From the NCBI GenBank assembly GCA_031272075.1, contig JAISUK010000040.1:1-46658 (forward strand): 46,658 nt of DNA. Direction: 5' to 3'. The notes under the pieces are model-generated. The model was not told the DNA's origin. It did not search any database and worked only from the letters and a program-made list of their open reading frames with translations. This DNA comes from Dysgonamonadaceae bacterium (lineage in GTDB: Bacteria; Bacteroidota; Bacteroidia; Bacteroidales; Azobacteroidaceae). Every line of letters begins with the position of its first letter. The first letter of the stretch is position 1. The translations under genes and the position numbers were made by a program. Shown here piece after piece: positions 10,051 through 18,921 of the stretch.

Positions 10051-10097
10051 TCTGATCGTGATAATCTGATCGTATGACACGGATTTTTGAAAAAGGT

Positions 10098-10691
10098 TTA
10101 CAAAAAGAGCAATAAAAATGCAAAATAAAGTATTTTAGTGTCGTTTTCGGCGGCGGAGAATTTGGTTAAGATGGTTTCGCGCATTTTGTTTACGCCCCTG
10201 TGTAATTGCACTTTGACAGTATTTTCGGAGAGGTTTAATTGTTGGGCGATCTCTTTGATTTTCATTCCGTCCAGAAAACGCATTTCACAGATGCGTCGGC
10301 AGTTGTCGGGGAGTTCCATCAAGATTTGTTTGGCTTGAGCGAGCAATTCTTCGACATTTTCCTGCTCCATCTCATCCATTTCGACAAATTCTTCATAGTA
10401 GAGACGGAGTTTGCGATCTTCCAATGCCAGCTGACGAAGGTAGTTGAAAGAGCGGTTGCGCACGGCGATGCGCAGGTAGCTGTTCAAGTCGGAGACCTTT
10501 TTGAGCAGGTGGGCGTTTTCGTAGATGGCGATATAGACCTCCTGCACGATGTCGTTGGCAACATCCTCATCCAACACATAGACGCTGGCCAACTGATGCA
10601 ACATGCGGAAGGAAACATCGAACAATTCCTTGTAAACACGTTCATCTCCAGCAGACAGACCATCAATGATATTGGAATCAAATTTTATCAT
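10098..10691 (-). CDS. ECF-type RNA polymerase sigma factor
   Basis: The protein has 197 residues. Region 2 is visible as LDEDVANDIVQEVYIAIYENAHLLK and region 4 as LPDNCRRICEMRFLDGMKIKEIAQQLNLSENTVKVQLHRGVNKM, a helix-turn-helix that reads the -35 element. The size and the pairing with FecR fit the group of Bacteroidota ECF factors that switch on SusC/SusD loci. The expected circuit is: ligand on SusC, then FecR, then release of sigma and transcription of the run downstream. I find no TAnnTTTG element in the 66 nt before it, so its own transcription is unclear. A short hydrophobic tail (FAFLLLFL) ends the protein. Confidence 0.93.
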   Translation of the reverse strand: MIKFDSNIIDGLSAGDERVYKELFDVSFRMLHQLASVYVLDEDVANDIVQEVYIAIYENAHLLKKVSDLNSYLRIAVRNRSFNYLRQLALEDRKLRLYYEEFVEMDEMEQENVEELLAQAKQILMELPDNCRRICEMRFLDGMKIKEIAQQLNLSENTVKVQLHRGVNKMRETILTKFSAAENDTKILYFAFLLLFL

Positions 10692-10757
10692 TTTGAAACG
10701 ATGCTTATGAATCTCACACAGATCAGCCTCCGTTATCCGCGAGACGAAAAAAGAATG

Positions 10758-11696
10758 TCAAATGACGTACAATGAACTGATGGATTCATTCTTGTATGCG
10801 CGGCGGATTGCTTTTGCAAACATCTCGGCCACGGAAATGACTTTCACCTTTTCGCATTTTTTGGAATACGGGATGCTGTCGGTAAAAATGATCTCGGTCA
10901 GGCAAGAATTGTCGATTCTCACCGAGGCGGGATCGGACATCACGGCGTGTGATGCGATTGCTCTGACGGAGTTAGCGCCTTCGGCAATCATCAATTCCGC
11001 CGCCTTGGTGATGGTGCCGGCGGTGTCGACGATATCGTCCACCAGCAGGATATCCATTCCCGAAACATCGCCGATCACCTTCATTTCCGCTACTTCGTTG
11101 GCTTTTTTCCGCAGTTTGTAGCAGATGACCAGCGGGACATTCAGATACTTGGCGTAGGCGTTTGCTCGTTTTGTCCCCCCTACATCCGGCGTCGCGATGA
11201 TCAGGTTCGGCAAGTTCAAATTCTCGATTTCATCGAGAAAAACGGACGATGCGTACAAGTGGTCAACGGGCACATCGAAGAAGCCTTGGATCTGGTCGGC
11301 ATGCAAATCCATCGTCATCAACCGGTTGATTCCGGCTTTACTCAACAGATCGGCCACCAACTTCGCTCCGATGGAAACGCGCGGCTTGTCTTTCCGGTCT
11401 TGTCGCGCCCACCCGAAATAGGGGATGACCGCGACGATCGATTTGGCAGAGGCGCGCTTGGCCGCATCAATCATCAACAGTAACTCCATCAGGTTGTCGG
11501 AATTGGGGAAGGTGGATTGAATCAAAAATACGTGACAGCCGCGAATCGATTCTTCATAAGAGATTGAAAATTCACCGTCCGCAAAGTATTCAATATTCAT
11601 TTTCCCAAGCTCACAACCCAGGTTCTTGCATATCTTCTCGGCCAAATAACGGGTATTTGTGCCGGAAAACACTTTATAAGGAACATTTGTCTGCAT
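10758..11696 (-). CDS. prs: Ribose-phosphate pyrophosphokinase (PRPP synthetase)
   Basis: The start at 11696 (MQTNVPYKVFSGTNTRYLAE, 312 residues) fits the family length; four further codons upstream are open. The N-terminal domain has FADGEFSISYEESIRGCHVFLIQS, and the catalytic parts include IPYFGWARQDRKDKPRVSIGAK and the PRPP-binding loop LLVDDIVDTAGTI. It makes phosphoribosyl diphosphate from ribose-5-phosphate and ATP for nucleotide, His and Trp synthesis. A strong promoter lies at 11814-11844 and predicts a leader of about 110 nt. Confidence 0.97.
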   Translation of the reverse strand: MQTNVPYKVFSGTNTRYLAEKICKNLGCELGKMNIEYFADGEFSISYEESIRGCHVFLIQSTFPNSDNLMELLLMIDAAKRASAKSIVAVIPYFGWARQDRKDKPRVSIGAKLVADLLSKAGINRLMTMDLHADQIQGFFDVPVDHLYASSVFLDEIENLNLPNLIIATPDVGGTKRANAYAKYLNVPLVICYKLRKKANEVAEMKVIGDVSGMDILLVDDIVDTAGTITKAAELMIAEGANSVRAIASHAVMSDPASVRIDNSCLTEIIFTDSIPYSKKCEKVKVISVAEMFAKAIRRAYKNESISSLYVI

Positions 11697-11813
11697 GACA
11701 TTATTCAATGAAATTTGTCGTAAAATTAATATAAACTTTACAATAATGCCACATTTCGATCAAAAAACAAGCGTTTTTTTTTCGGTCATCCGAAATACCC
11801 TAATAATTTCGGG

Positions 11814-11844
11814 CAAAGGTAGTGTCAGTGGAAATAGGTCGCAA
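11814..11844 (-). promoter_or_regulatory. Predicted promoter of prs
   Basis: On the minus strand TTG at 11844-11842 is followed after 20 nt by TACCTTTG (11821-11814), matching the Bacteroidota housekeeping consensus TTG / TAnnTTTG. The -33 element lies only about 9 nt beyond the stop codon of the upstream GH13 gene, so prs can be transcribed on its own. Confidence 0.75.
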
Positions 11845-11852
11845 TACCACAT

Positions 11853-13538
11853 TTAGGGTATCTTAGAAAATTTCAGCACCTTGCCGCTGCTGGGGGGGAC
11901 AGCCAATTCGTAAAGCGCATCGGCTTGGGGAGCGGGGAGGTTGATGTCGTTGCCGGGGAACAGCTCTCTTCCGTTAAAACGGGTATCCGATGCGAACTGC
12001 ATGTATTCGAAGGCATGCGCAGGAATAAACACCGCAAGGCGGGCTTCCTGCTGATCGAAATTGGCGACGACCAACAGGAGGTCAGCGCCCGATTGCCGCA
12101 GGAAAGCGAAGTGTTTTTTCGGATTAAAACGGGGATTTTCGTAATTGGCGTACATCAGATCGAAAGAGACGCCTCGGTAGATGGCCGGCTCGTCGCGACA
12201 GAGTTGCAACAGCTGTGTATAAAATTCGAAGCAATTTTTTTGTACGGGCGAAAGGCGTTGCCGGTCGTAGCGATTCCCGTTCCGCCAATTGCGGATGGAA
12301 GCCAGGCTCCAGTAATCGAAAATCGAAGTCCGGCCGTCGGGTCCGCTGAAGCCTTCTGAATCCATCCCCTGCTCACCCAATTCCTGTCCGGAGTAGATCA
12401 TCAGCGGGTTGGTGAAGAGCAGTGCGAGGACGAGCATTGCCGGGAAAGCTTTCTGTGGGTCGCGGGCGAAGAAATCGGAGGCGATGCGTTGTTCGTCGTG
12501 GTTCTCCAGAAAATAGAGCATACGCTCGCGGATATCGTTGACCGATTGCCAGCAGTGGGAAATGGCGGCTGCGTCGGCTTGCCCGCAGATCACCGCCCGC
12601 AAGGTGTCGTACATGCCGACTTTGTCGTACAGGAAGTCGAATTTCCCGATGGAAAGGTAGGTTTGATACGCCGACGGGTTGTAGATTTCTGCAATGAAAA
12701 TCACGCCGGGGTATTGTTGTTTGACTTGCGGAATGACCCAAGCCCAAAATTCTACCGGCACCATTTCCGCCATGTCACAACGGAATCCATCGATCTTTTT
12801 GGATGCCCAAAAGAGCAGTATCCGCAGCATCTGCCGCCACGTGTCGGGGATGGGATCGAAATGCCGTCGCCCGCCGTTCCAGTAGTCTATGCCGTAGTTC
12901 AGTTTGATGGTCTCGTACCAGTCCTGACGCGATGGATTGGCGTCAAATCGATCGTTGCCGGTCGCCCTGGCGGGAAATTCGGAGTAGGTATCTCCGTCGA
13001 CCGTAGCGTCAAACTGCGGAGCGAGCGCCTGTCCGGGGAGGTAATAAAAAATATTGTCGCGATCGAAAGTCGTCTGCCGGTCGTCGTCGGCTCCCAGATC
13101 GGTCACTCCCTGCGGTCGCGCATCCGAATGATACCCCCGCGCCACGTGGTTGGGAACAAAATCGATGATACATTGCAAACCGGACTGATGTGTCCGTTCG
13201 ACCAAGGCCTCAAATTCCGCCATGCGGTGGACGACGTCATCCGCCAAGTCGGGATCAATGTCGAAATAATCTTTTACGGCATAAGGTGAGCCCGCTTTCC
13301 CTTTGACCACTGCGGGGTGGTCCTTGGCAATTCCGTAAGCGGAGTAATCTGTCTGCGTGGCGTGTTCGATGATGCCGGTATACCAGATATGCGAATAGCC
13401 AAACCGATTTAGCTGTTTCAGGAAGCGTTCTGAAAAAGCCGAAAATTTGCCTGAGCCGTTTTCTGCCAGCGACCCGTTTGGGATCTGCGAGCGGTTGTCA
13501 TTCCCGAACAAGCGCGGTAAAACCTGGTAAATGATCAT
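11853..13538 (-). CDS. GH13 alpha-amylase family enzyme, cytoplasmic
   Basis: I prefer the start at 13538 (561 residues) because AAAAGGGGAAA stands directly before that ATG, and MIIYQVLPRLFGN is the natural GH13 opening; an ATG at 13553 is also possible. The (beta/alpha)8 barrel shows IDFVPNHVARGYH (region I), GFRCDMAEMVP with nucleophile D255, IFIAEIYNP with acid/base E284, and ENHDEQRIAS with D348. A C-terminal beta domain ends the protein. There is no signal peptide, so it should act inside the cell on glycogen or imported alpha-glucans. It stands alone between prs and the ribosomal operon, with no other starch gene nearby. The exact specificity cannot be read from sequence. Confidence 0.9.
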   Translation of the reverse strand: MIIYQVLPRLFGNDNRSQIPNGSLAENGSGKFSAFSERFLKQLNRFGYSHIWYTGIIEHATQTDYSAYGIAKDHPAVVKGKAGSPYAVKDYFDIDPDLADDVVHRMAEFEALVERTHQSGLQCIIDFVPNHVARGYHSDARPQGVTDLGADDDRQTTFDRDNIFYYLPGQALAPQFDATVDGDTYSEFPARATGNDRFDANPSRQDWYETIKLNYGIDYWNGGRRHFDPIPDTWRQMLRILLFWASKKIDGFRCDMAEMVPVEFWAWVIPQVKQQYPGVIFIAEIYNPSAYQTYLSIGKFDFLYDKVGMYDTLRAVICGQADAAAISHCWQSVNDIRERMLYFLENHDEQRIASDFFARDPQKAFPAMLVLALLFTNPLMIYSGQELGEQGMDSEGFSGPDGRTSIFDYWSLASIRNWRNGNRYDRQRLSPVQKNCFEFYTQLLQLCRDEPAIYRGVSFDLMYANYENPRFNPKKHFAFLRQSGADLLLVVANFDQQEARLAVFIPAHAFEYMQFASDTRFNGRELFPGNDINLPAPQADALYELAVPPSSGKVLKFSKIP

Positions 13539-13590
13539 TTTCCCCTTTTGCATGCGTCAATCGTTTGTGTTTCAACAGGTGTAATATGCA

Positions 13591-13627
13591 AAAGGCTGTT
13601 CACCTCGTCAAACGAGTAACAGCCTTT
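13591..13627 (-). terminator. Rho-independent terminator after rplI
   Basis: A 10-bp perfect outer stem (AAAGGCTGTT at 13591-13600 against AACAGCCTTT at 13618-13627) encloses a further CTCG/CGAG stem and a small loop. It begins 24 nt after the rplI stop, in the gap before the GH13 gene, and ends the rpsF-rpsR-rplI transcript. The U-tract is short, since three of its U residues are in the stem. Confidence 0.75.
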
Positions 13628-13651
13628 GCCTGGTATTTTTTCGACTGCGGA

Positions 13652-14095
13652 TTATTCCGAGATGACTTCAAACGGAATCTCTACCGAGACTTCTTTGTGT
13701 AATTTCAGTAATGCTTTGTAAGCGCCGACTTCTTTCACCGATTCTTTGATGATGATCGCCTTGCGATCGACCTCGAATCCGAGTTTCGCCAGAGCTTCTG
13801 CAATCTGAATGTTTGACACCGAGCCGAAGATTGTCCCGGAGGAACTCGTCTTTGCTCCGACAGTCAGTGCGACACCTTCCATTTTGGCGGCCAACGCTTG
13901 CGCATCGAGTTTGATCTGTTCCAGTTTATGTGCCCGTTGGCGCATATTTTCCGCCAACACTTTTTTGGCCGACTCGGAAGCGATGACCGCTTTTTGTTGC
14001 GGAATCAAATAATTACGGCCGTAACCGCTTTTGACGTTGACAATGTCATCTTTATATCCGAGATTGGCAACATCTTCTTTCAATATAACTTGCAT
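13652..14095 (-). CDS. rplI: 50S ribosomal protein L9
   Basis: The protein has 147 residues, the normal length. The N-terminal domain [19 protein letters not shown] and [17 protein letters not shown] is the L9 signature. A long connecting helix follows and then a C-terminal 23S rRNA-binding domain ([16 protein letters not shown]). It is the third gene of the rpsF-rpsR-rplI operon, 12 nt after rpsR, and is followed by a clear terminator. Confidence 0.98.
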   Translation of the reverse strand: MQVILKEDVANLGYKDDIVNVKSGYGRNYLIPQQKAVIASESAKKVLAENMRQRAHKLEQIKLDAQALAAKMEGVALTVGAKTSSSGTIFGSVSNIQIAEALAKLGFEVDRKAIIIKESVKEVGAYKALLKLHKEVSVEIPFEVISE

Positions 14096-14107
14096 AATTT
14101 ATTCCCC

Positions 14108-14392
14108 TTATTTATTATTCATCAAATCTGTTACGTACGGGAGCAAAGCCAAATGGCGCGCCCTTTTCACTGCCTGCGAGACGCGGTGTTGATATTTCAA
14201 TGACGTACCGGTGAGTCGACGGGGAAGAATCTTCCCTTGTTCGTTCAAGAATTTCTTCAAAAATTCAGGATCTTTATAATCAATGAATTTGATACCGCTT
14301 TTTTTGAAACGGCAGTATTTTTTCATTTGTAACTCGACAGTAGGAGGTGTCAAGTAGCGAATTTCCGATGTATTGGTATTTGTTGTTTCCAT
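14108..14392 (-). CDS. rpsR: 30S ribosomal protein S18
   Basis: The protein has 94 residues. The core [26 protein letters not shown] and [16 protein letters not shown]...[16 protein letters not shown] is diagnostic of S18. The N-terminus carries a Thr/Asn-rich extension of about 20 residues, as is common in Bacteroidota. The gene starts 3 nt after rpsF stops, so the two are likely translationally coupled; S18 and S6 bind as a pair on the 30S platform. Confidence 0.98.
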   Translation of the reverse strand: METTNTNTSEIRYLTPPTVELQMKKYCRFKKSGIKFIDYKDPEFLKKFLNEQGKILPRRLTGTSLKYQHRVSQAVKRARHLALLPYVTDLMNNK

Positions 14393-14395
14393 AAT

Positions 14396-14761
14396 TTAAT
14401 CCTCCTTTACAGTTTCTTTAACAGTTTCTTTTTCTTTGAATTTGTTTCTCCGCTTGGCGGCATATTCCGCGAAATCTTTGTCTTGACGGAACGTCAGAAA
14501 GCGAATGACACGTTCGTCACGGCGAAATTGAATTTCCAACTTGGCGATCACTTGCGGATTCGCCTTAAATTCTAACAATTGATAAAATCCGGTGGATTTT
14601 TTTTGAATCGGGTACGCCAGCTTACGCAAGCCCCAATTCTCTTCATTGATAATTTCAGAGCCTTCTGCTTTTAAGAAGTCTTTGAATTTCTCGACCGCTT
14701 CCTTCATCTGTACATCAGACAAAACGGGAGTTAAAATGAAAACGGTTTCGTAATTGTTCAT
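14396..14761 (-). CDS. rpsF: 30S ribosomal protein S6
   Basis: The start at 14761 ([16 protein letters not shown], 121 residues) is the family start. The open frame reaches 14833, but that part overlaps the predicted promoter at 14804-14833 and is not coding. Typical S6 features are [23 protein letters not shown] and [12 protein letters not shown], then a basic/acidic tail. It is the first gene of the rpsF-rpsR-rplI operon. Confidence 0.97.
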   Translation of the reverse strand: MNNYETVFILTPVLSDVQMKEAVEKFKDFLKAEGSEIINEENWGLRKLAYPIQKKSTGFYQLLEFKANPQVIAKLEIQFRRDERVIRFLTFRQDKDFAEYAAKRRNKFKEKETVKETVKED

Positions 14762-14803
14762 AAAAACTTTGTAATAATTAAACTTAATATTTAAAATGAG
14801 GTG

Positions 14804-14833
14804 CAAAGATACAACTTTTTTCTTGAATTTCAA
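14804..14833 (-). promoter_or_regulatory. Predicted promoter of rpsF-rpsR-rplI
   Basis: On the minus strand TTG (14833-14831) is followed after 19 nt by TATCTTTG (14811-14804), a full Bacteroidota promoter. It overlaps the last codons of the upstream helix-hairpin-helix gene and predicts a leader of about 35 nt before the rpsF start at 14761. Confidence 0.78.
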
Positions 14834-15582
14834 TCAAATGACAGGTAAATTTTTATTCTTTCCAAATCTTTTTCGGTAAATTCCTCCAATAAGGCGAGTT
14901 CATCGAGCGAATTGATGCGTCCGTTTTTCTTCCGTAATTCGATGATGGCTTTCGCCTGATAGAAATTGAAGTAGGGATGCGACCTCATCCTGTCGAGCGA
15001 TGCGGAGTTGGCCGGAATTATCCGGATGGAATCGGGCGAAACTTCAAAAAAAGGAACGATTTTATCGTACAATTCTTCATACATATTGTATACTTCCTTG
15101 AGTTGTTCGACGGAATAATAGCCTCCGAGCAATTGTCGGTATTTGACGATTCGTGCGGCGTATGCTTTCCCGATTCCCGGCACTTTCATCAGTTCGGTTG
15201 TGTCGATCCGATTGAGGTTGAGGACGGTTCCTTCGGGAAATTTTTCTGTCGCAGGGAATTTTTTTACCTCGGCTTTTGCAACGGATTCGGCTGCGGGTTT
15301 GGGGGTAAAATAGGTTCGTTTTTCTTGTTGTGCGGGTTGGGAACGTTTGTTGGGGGTGTCGTATTTTCTTTTTTCCGAACGAGGTGTCGCGGCAGGAGCG
15401 GTGATGGCAGTGTCGGGCGCTTGCATAGCCGTTGCCGGAACGGAGGTTTCCGCCGTTTCAACCGATTGGTTTTTTTCTTTGAAAAAGCAATGTTTGACGA
15501 TGAAAAGGCCTGCAATCAGCACGATTAAAAAGACAATTCCCGATTGTTCCTTTCGGGTGAAATAAAAAAAATTTTTCCACAT
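14830..15582 (-). CDS. Membrane-anchored helix-hairpin-helix protein (ComEA-like)
   Basis: The protein has 250 residues. A single N-terminal TM segment (about residues 15-33) follows a short basic start [14 protein letters not shown] low-complexity linker rich in Thr, Pro and Lys spans about residues 38-110. Two helix-hairpin-helix regions follow: one at about 112-165 ([27 protein letters not shown]) and one at about 187-250 ([24 protein letters not shown]). ComEA-type proteins bind DNA non-specifically at the periplasmic face during natural uptake. This protein may do so, but the family also occurs in strains without known competence, so this is inference. No other competence gene is in the window. 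Confidence 0.85.
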   Translation of the reverse strand: MWKNFFYFTRKEQSGIVFLIVLIAGLFIVKHCFFKEKNQSVETAETSVPATAMQAPDTAITAPAATPRSEKRKYDTPNKRSQPAQQEKRTYFTPKPAAESVAKAEVKKFPATEKFPEGTVLNLNRIDTTELMKVPGIGKAYAARIVKYRQLLGGYYSVEQLKEVYNMYEELYDKIVPFFEVSPDSIRIIPANSASLDRMRSHPYFNFYQAKAIIELRKKNGRINSLDELALLEEFTEKDLERIKIYLSFD

Positions 15583-15650
15583 GGCATTGATGGTATTAAT
15601 GGTTATAAAGTTTTAGTTTGTTGTTTGTCGGAAAAAAGAGGTGGTTTGGT

Positions 15651-16307
15651 TCAGTTTTCGACGATCACGCCGTCGTTCATCCGGATGATCCGGTCGGTGA
15701 GGGAAGCGAGGCGTTCGTCGTGCGTGACGATGACAAAAGTTTGGTTAAATCGCTTTCGAAGATCGAAAAACAGTTGATGCAATTCTTCTTTGTTGCGGGT
15801 GTCCAGGCTGCCGGAAGGTTCGTCCGCGAAGATCACGTCCGGGTTGTTGGCCAAAGCCCTTGCTACGGCGATCCGTTGTTTTTCGCCGCCCGACAGTTCC
15901 GACGGCTTGTGGTCGATCCGGTCTTTCAGTCCCATGAAATCGAGGATTTCGCGGGATTTCTTCTCAGCGTCGCGCATCCTGGCCTTCCCAATCAGTAGCG
16001 GGATCATCACATTTTCGAGCGCAGTAAACTCCGGCAGCAGTTGATGAAACTGGAAGACGAAGCCGATATTTTGATTTCGGAAGGCTGCCAGTTCCTTGTC
16101 TTTTAATTTGTGAACGTCGTTTTGTTCGTAGGTAATCGTCCCGCTGTCGGGTTTGTCCAAAGTTCCGAGAATCTGCAACAAGGTTGTCTTTCCCGCGCCG
16201 CTCGGCCCCACGATAGAAACGATTTCTCCGCGTTCAACGGCTAAATCAATCCCTTTGAGGATCTGTAGATCGCCAAATCGTTTTGTTATCCCCGTTGCTT
16301 TTATCAT
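15651..16307 (-). CDS. lolD: ABC transporter ATP-binding protein, LolD/MacB type
   Basis: The protein has 218 residues, the size of LolD. It has Walker [10 protein letters not shown] (34-42), a Q-loop region [21 protein letters not shown] that is characteristic of the LolD/MacB/FtsE group, signature [16 protein letters not shown] and Walker [13 protein letters not shown]. In Proteobacteria LolCDE releases lipoproteins from the inner membrane. No permease gene lies beside it, so the partner is encoded elsewhere, as is usual in Bacteroidota. The assignment to Lol rather than another MacB-type exporter is by similarity only. Confidence 0.85.
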   Translation of the reverse strand: MIKATGITKRFGDLQILKGIDLAVERGEIVSIVGPSGAGKTTLLQILGTLDKPDSGTITYEQNDVHKLKDKELAAFRNQNIGFVFQFHQLLPEFTALENVMIPLLIGKARMRDAEKKSREILDFMGLKDRIDHKPSELSGGEKQRIAVARALANNPDVIFADEPSGSLDTRNKEELHQLFFDLRKRFNQTFVIVTHDERLASLTDRIIRMNDGVIVEN

Positions 16308-16339
16308 CTGGAAAATGTTTTGTTATGAATTATCCAATG

Positions 16340-16347
16340 CAAAAATA
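16340..16347 (-). promoter_or_regulatory. Possible -7 element before the lolD-like gene
   Basis: TATTTTTG on the minus strand fits TAnnTTTG and is 33 nt before the ATG at 16307. I see no TTG at the expected distance upstream, so support is partial. Confidence 0.4.
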
Positions 16348-16363
16348 AAGAAATTTGCCGAGA

Positions 16364-17590
16364 TTAAAACATTTTCGATACTTTTCGTATCGCGTCAACT
16401 AAAATATCGATCTCGGCGGTGGTGTTGTAAAATGCAAAAGAACAGCGCAAGGTGCCTTCGATGCCCAAGAAATCCATCAGCGGTTGCGCACAATGGTGGC
16501 CGGTACGGAGGGCAATCCCGAATTGATCGAGCAGCAACCCCATGTCGTAGGGATGCACCGCATCGACCAGGAAAGAAATCACGCTGCTTTTCTGCGGAGC
16601 CGTTCCAATGATTCGCAGGCGGTCGATTCCCGTCAGTTTGGCGGTGGCGTAATCCAGCAGTTGTGCTTCGTGTCGGCGGATGGGCTCCAATCCGAGGTGC
16701 GTGATGTAGCGGAGCGCTTCTGCCAGCGCTGCCGACCCGACATAATCGGGCGTTCCGGCCTCAAATTTGAAGGGAAGCTCGTTGAAAGTTGTCTTTTCGA
16801 ACGATACGCGGGCGATCATCTCCCCGCCGCCCTGGTAGGGAGGAATCCGGTCGAGCCAGTCTTCTTTCCCGTAGAGCACGCCGATTCCGGTAGGCCCATA
16901 GATTTTATGCGATGAAAAGGCCAGAAAGTCGCAATCCAGTTCCTGTACGTCGATCGGCAGGTGTTGTACCGACTGCGCCGCGTCGATCAGCACCGGGATA
17001 TCGTGCAGATGTGCCCGGCGGATGATTTCTCCGACCGGATTGATGGTTCCCAGCACGTTGGATATATGGGTGATGGCGATCAATCTGGTTTTTGGAGAGA
17101 TGGCTTGCTCCAGGTCGTTCATGCAGATTTCCCCTTTTTCATCGATCGGAATCACTTTCAGGTTGATTCCGGCGGTTTCCTGTTGGAGTTGCCACGGGAC
17201 GATGTTGGAATGGTGTTCCATGACCGAAATCAGTATTTCGTCGCCCGGACGGCATTGCGAGCGGCAAAAGCTGGAAGCGATGAGGTTGATGGCTTCGGTA
17301 GTCCCGCGTGTAAAAACGATTTCGCTGGCGTTGCGCGCATTGATAAACCGTTGCACGGTCTTCCGCGCTTCTTCGTGCGATTCGGTCGCCTGTTGGCTCA
17401 GATAGTGGATGCCGCGATGAATGTTTGAATTGATCGTCGCATAGACTTCTTCGATCTTGTGGAGGACTTGCAGCGGTTTTTGCGTCGTCGCGGCATTGTC
17501 CAGATACACCAGCGGTTTGCCGTGCACTTCCCGCGAAAGGATCGGGAAATCTTGTCGGATCTTGTCGATATTTAGAGGCATTTGCGGCAT
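16364..17590 (-). CDS. sufS: Cysteine desulfurase SufS
   Basis: The protein has 408 residues; a start three codons later (17581) is equally plausible. It is a fold-type I PLP enzyme with YLDNAATTQKP, the PLP-lysine segment SSHKIYGPTGIGVLYG and the catalytic Cys loop RTGHHCAQPLM. It takes sulfur from L-cysteine as a persulfide for Fe-S cluster building. Its start overlaps the end of sufD by up to 19 nt. No sufE or sufU gene follows in this window, so its sulfur-transfer partner must be encoded elsewhere. Confidence 0.96.
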   Translation of the reverse strand: MPQMPLNIDKIRQDFPILSREVHGKPLVYLDNAATTQKPLQVLHKIEEVYATINSNIHRGIHYLSQQATESHEEARKTVQRFINARNASEIVFTRGTTEAINLIASSFCRSQCRPGDEILISVMEHHSNIVPWQLQQETAGINLKVIPIDEKGEICMNDLEQAISPKTRLIAITHISNVLGTINPVGEIIRRAHLHDIPVLIDAAQSVQHLPIDVQELDCDFLAFSSHKIYGPTGIGVLYGKEDWLDRIPPYQGGGEMIARVSFEKTTFNELPFKFEAGTPDYVGSAALAEALRYITHLGLEPIRRHEAQLLDYATAKLTGIDRLRIIGTAPQKSSVISFLVDAVHPYDMGLLLDQFGIALRTGHHCAQPLMDFLGIEGTLRCSFAFYNTTAEIDILVDAIRKVSKMF

Positions 17591-18921
17591 GTGATGAGTT
17601 CTCCCCTGAAGCGTTTGTCAATCAATATTTTTAAGCGTTCGCGCAGTGCATCCATACGAATCCCTTCGATGATGTCGTCGGTGAAGGCATATTTCAGCAA
17701 CAGCCGCGCCTCTTCTTCCGCGATTCCCCGTGAACGCATGTAAAACAGGGCGGCTTCGTCCAGCTGACCGGTAGTCATGCCGTGCGAACATTTCACGTCG
17801 TCGGCATAAATCTCCAACTGCGGTTTGGAAAACATGCGTGCGTCGGCGCTACAACACAGATTGCGGTTGTTTTGATACGCCTGTGTCTTTTGAGCGTCCT
17901 GCGCGACCGCAATCCGTCCGCTGAAAGCACCTTTGGCCTGATCGTCCAGCACGTATTTGAACAGTTCGTTGCTCTTGCTGTGTGGCGCGTGGTGCTCGAT
18001 GTTGGTATGATTGTCGATCTGTTGCGATTTGTCGACGATCGCCAGTCCGTAGAGGTCGGTTTCCGACCGGCTCCCGTCGAGCGCGACATGGTAATTGTTG
18101 CGGGTAATGCCGTTCGACAAAGTGATCGAATTGATCATCACATTTGTTGCCGCAGCTTGTCTCAAGAATACGGAATTGAAGCGCAGGGTGTTGTCCGAAC
18201 TCTCTTCCAGTTCGTAGAAATCAAAAACGGCATTTTCATCGACATATATCTCCGAAACCTGGATGACGGCCAGGGTGGGGGCTTCGTCGGCCGTGTGGTC
18301 GCAAAGGAGCAACTTTGCTTGCGCGCCTGCTTCCACAATGATCAAAAACCGTCGATTGATCAGTGAATCGACCTTCCCGCGGAGGATATTCGTGACTTGT
18401 ATCGGTTTGTCCAGCACGACATTTTTCGGGATATAGAGAACATATCCGTCCTGGACAAACATGGTATTGAAGGCCGCCAGTCCTGCTTTTTCGGTAGCGG
18501 CGAGTTTTCCGTAATATTTCCTGAAAATCTCCGGATAGCGCAACGTGAACTCCTGCATGCTGCCGGAAAAGATATTTTCAGGCAAAGGTTTGTGTCCCGT
18601 TTCGCGCCGATAAAACCGGTCGTTAATCATAAAATACATATTCGTCGAAAGGTTCGGGATGCTGCATTTGAATGATTGATACGGGTCGATATCCGGATAC
18701 CTGTCCACCAGGTTAAACCCGAAGTCCGACGACAGCAAAGTCGGAATATCCGTATGCCGGTATGCTTCGGTATTGAACGCCGGAAACCCGTTTTCAACGA
18801 AGGTTTTGCAGGCAGCATCGCGGTAGGCGTTCATCAGTTCCGACGAGATTTTCTCGATGGATGGCCGTTGTGCATTAAAAAAATCGATATACTGTCGCAT
18901 ACAGGTGGTTATTTGAGCCAA
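17572..18921 (-). CDS. sufD: Fe-S cluster assembly scaffold subunit SufD
   Basis: The protein has 449 residues. The C-terminal half shows the SufB/SufD beta-helix core: SRSETDLYGLAIVDKSQQIDNHTNIEHHAPHSKS and FSGRIAVAQDAQKTQAYQNNRNLCCSADARMFSKPQLEIYADDVKCSHGMTTG are close to the family pattern (the full runs lie at about residues 275-385). SufD pairs with SufB and SufC to form the SufBC2D scaffold. It overlaps sufC by 13 nt and sufS by up to 19 nt, pointing to coupled translation. Confidence 0.95.
   Translation of the reverse strand: MAQITTCMRQYIDFFNAQRPSIEKISSELMNAYRDAACKTFVENGFPAFNTEAYRHTDIPTLLSSDFGFNLVDRYPDIDPYQSFKCSIPNLSTNMYFMINDRFYRRETGHKPLPENIFSGSMQEFTLRYPEIFRKYYGKLAATEKAGLAAFNTMFVQDGYVLYIPKNVVLDKPIQVTNILRGKVDSLINRRFLIIVEAGAQAKLLLCDHTADEAPTLAVIQVSEIYVDENAVFDFYELEESSDNTLRFNSVFLRQAAATNVMINSITLSNGITRNNYHVALDGSRSETDLYGLAIVDKSQQIDNHTNIEHHAPHSKSNELFKYVLDDQAKGAFSGRIAVAQDAQKTQAYQNNRNLCCSADARMFSKPQLEIYADDVKCSHGMTTGQLDEAALFYMRSRGIAEEEARLLLKYAFTDDIIEGIRMDALRERLKILIDKRFRGELITCRKCL

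Noticed and set aside
8680..10077. A 465-codon open frame on the plus strand opposite fecR and the start of susC
   Set aside because: It is a mirror of the well-supported fecR and susC genes, has no recognisable domain, and its composition (rich in Phe, Val, Asp, Gly) is what the complement of those codons gives.
11780..11812. Alternative hairpins in the prs leader (TTTCGG/CCGAAA and CCGAAAT/ATTTCGG)
   Set aside because: One arm (11806-11812) lies between the -7 element and the expected start site, so it is at most partly transcribed. The remaining 6-bp hairpin is followed by A residues on the transcript strand and is not a terminator.
14762..14833. A 24-residue N-terminal extension of ribosomal protein S6
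   Set aside because: The extension covers the predicted promoter and the end of the upstream gene; S6 starts at MNNYETVF.
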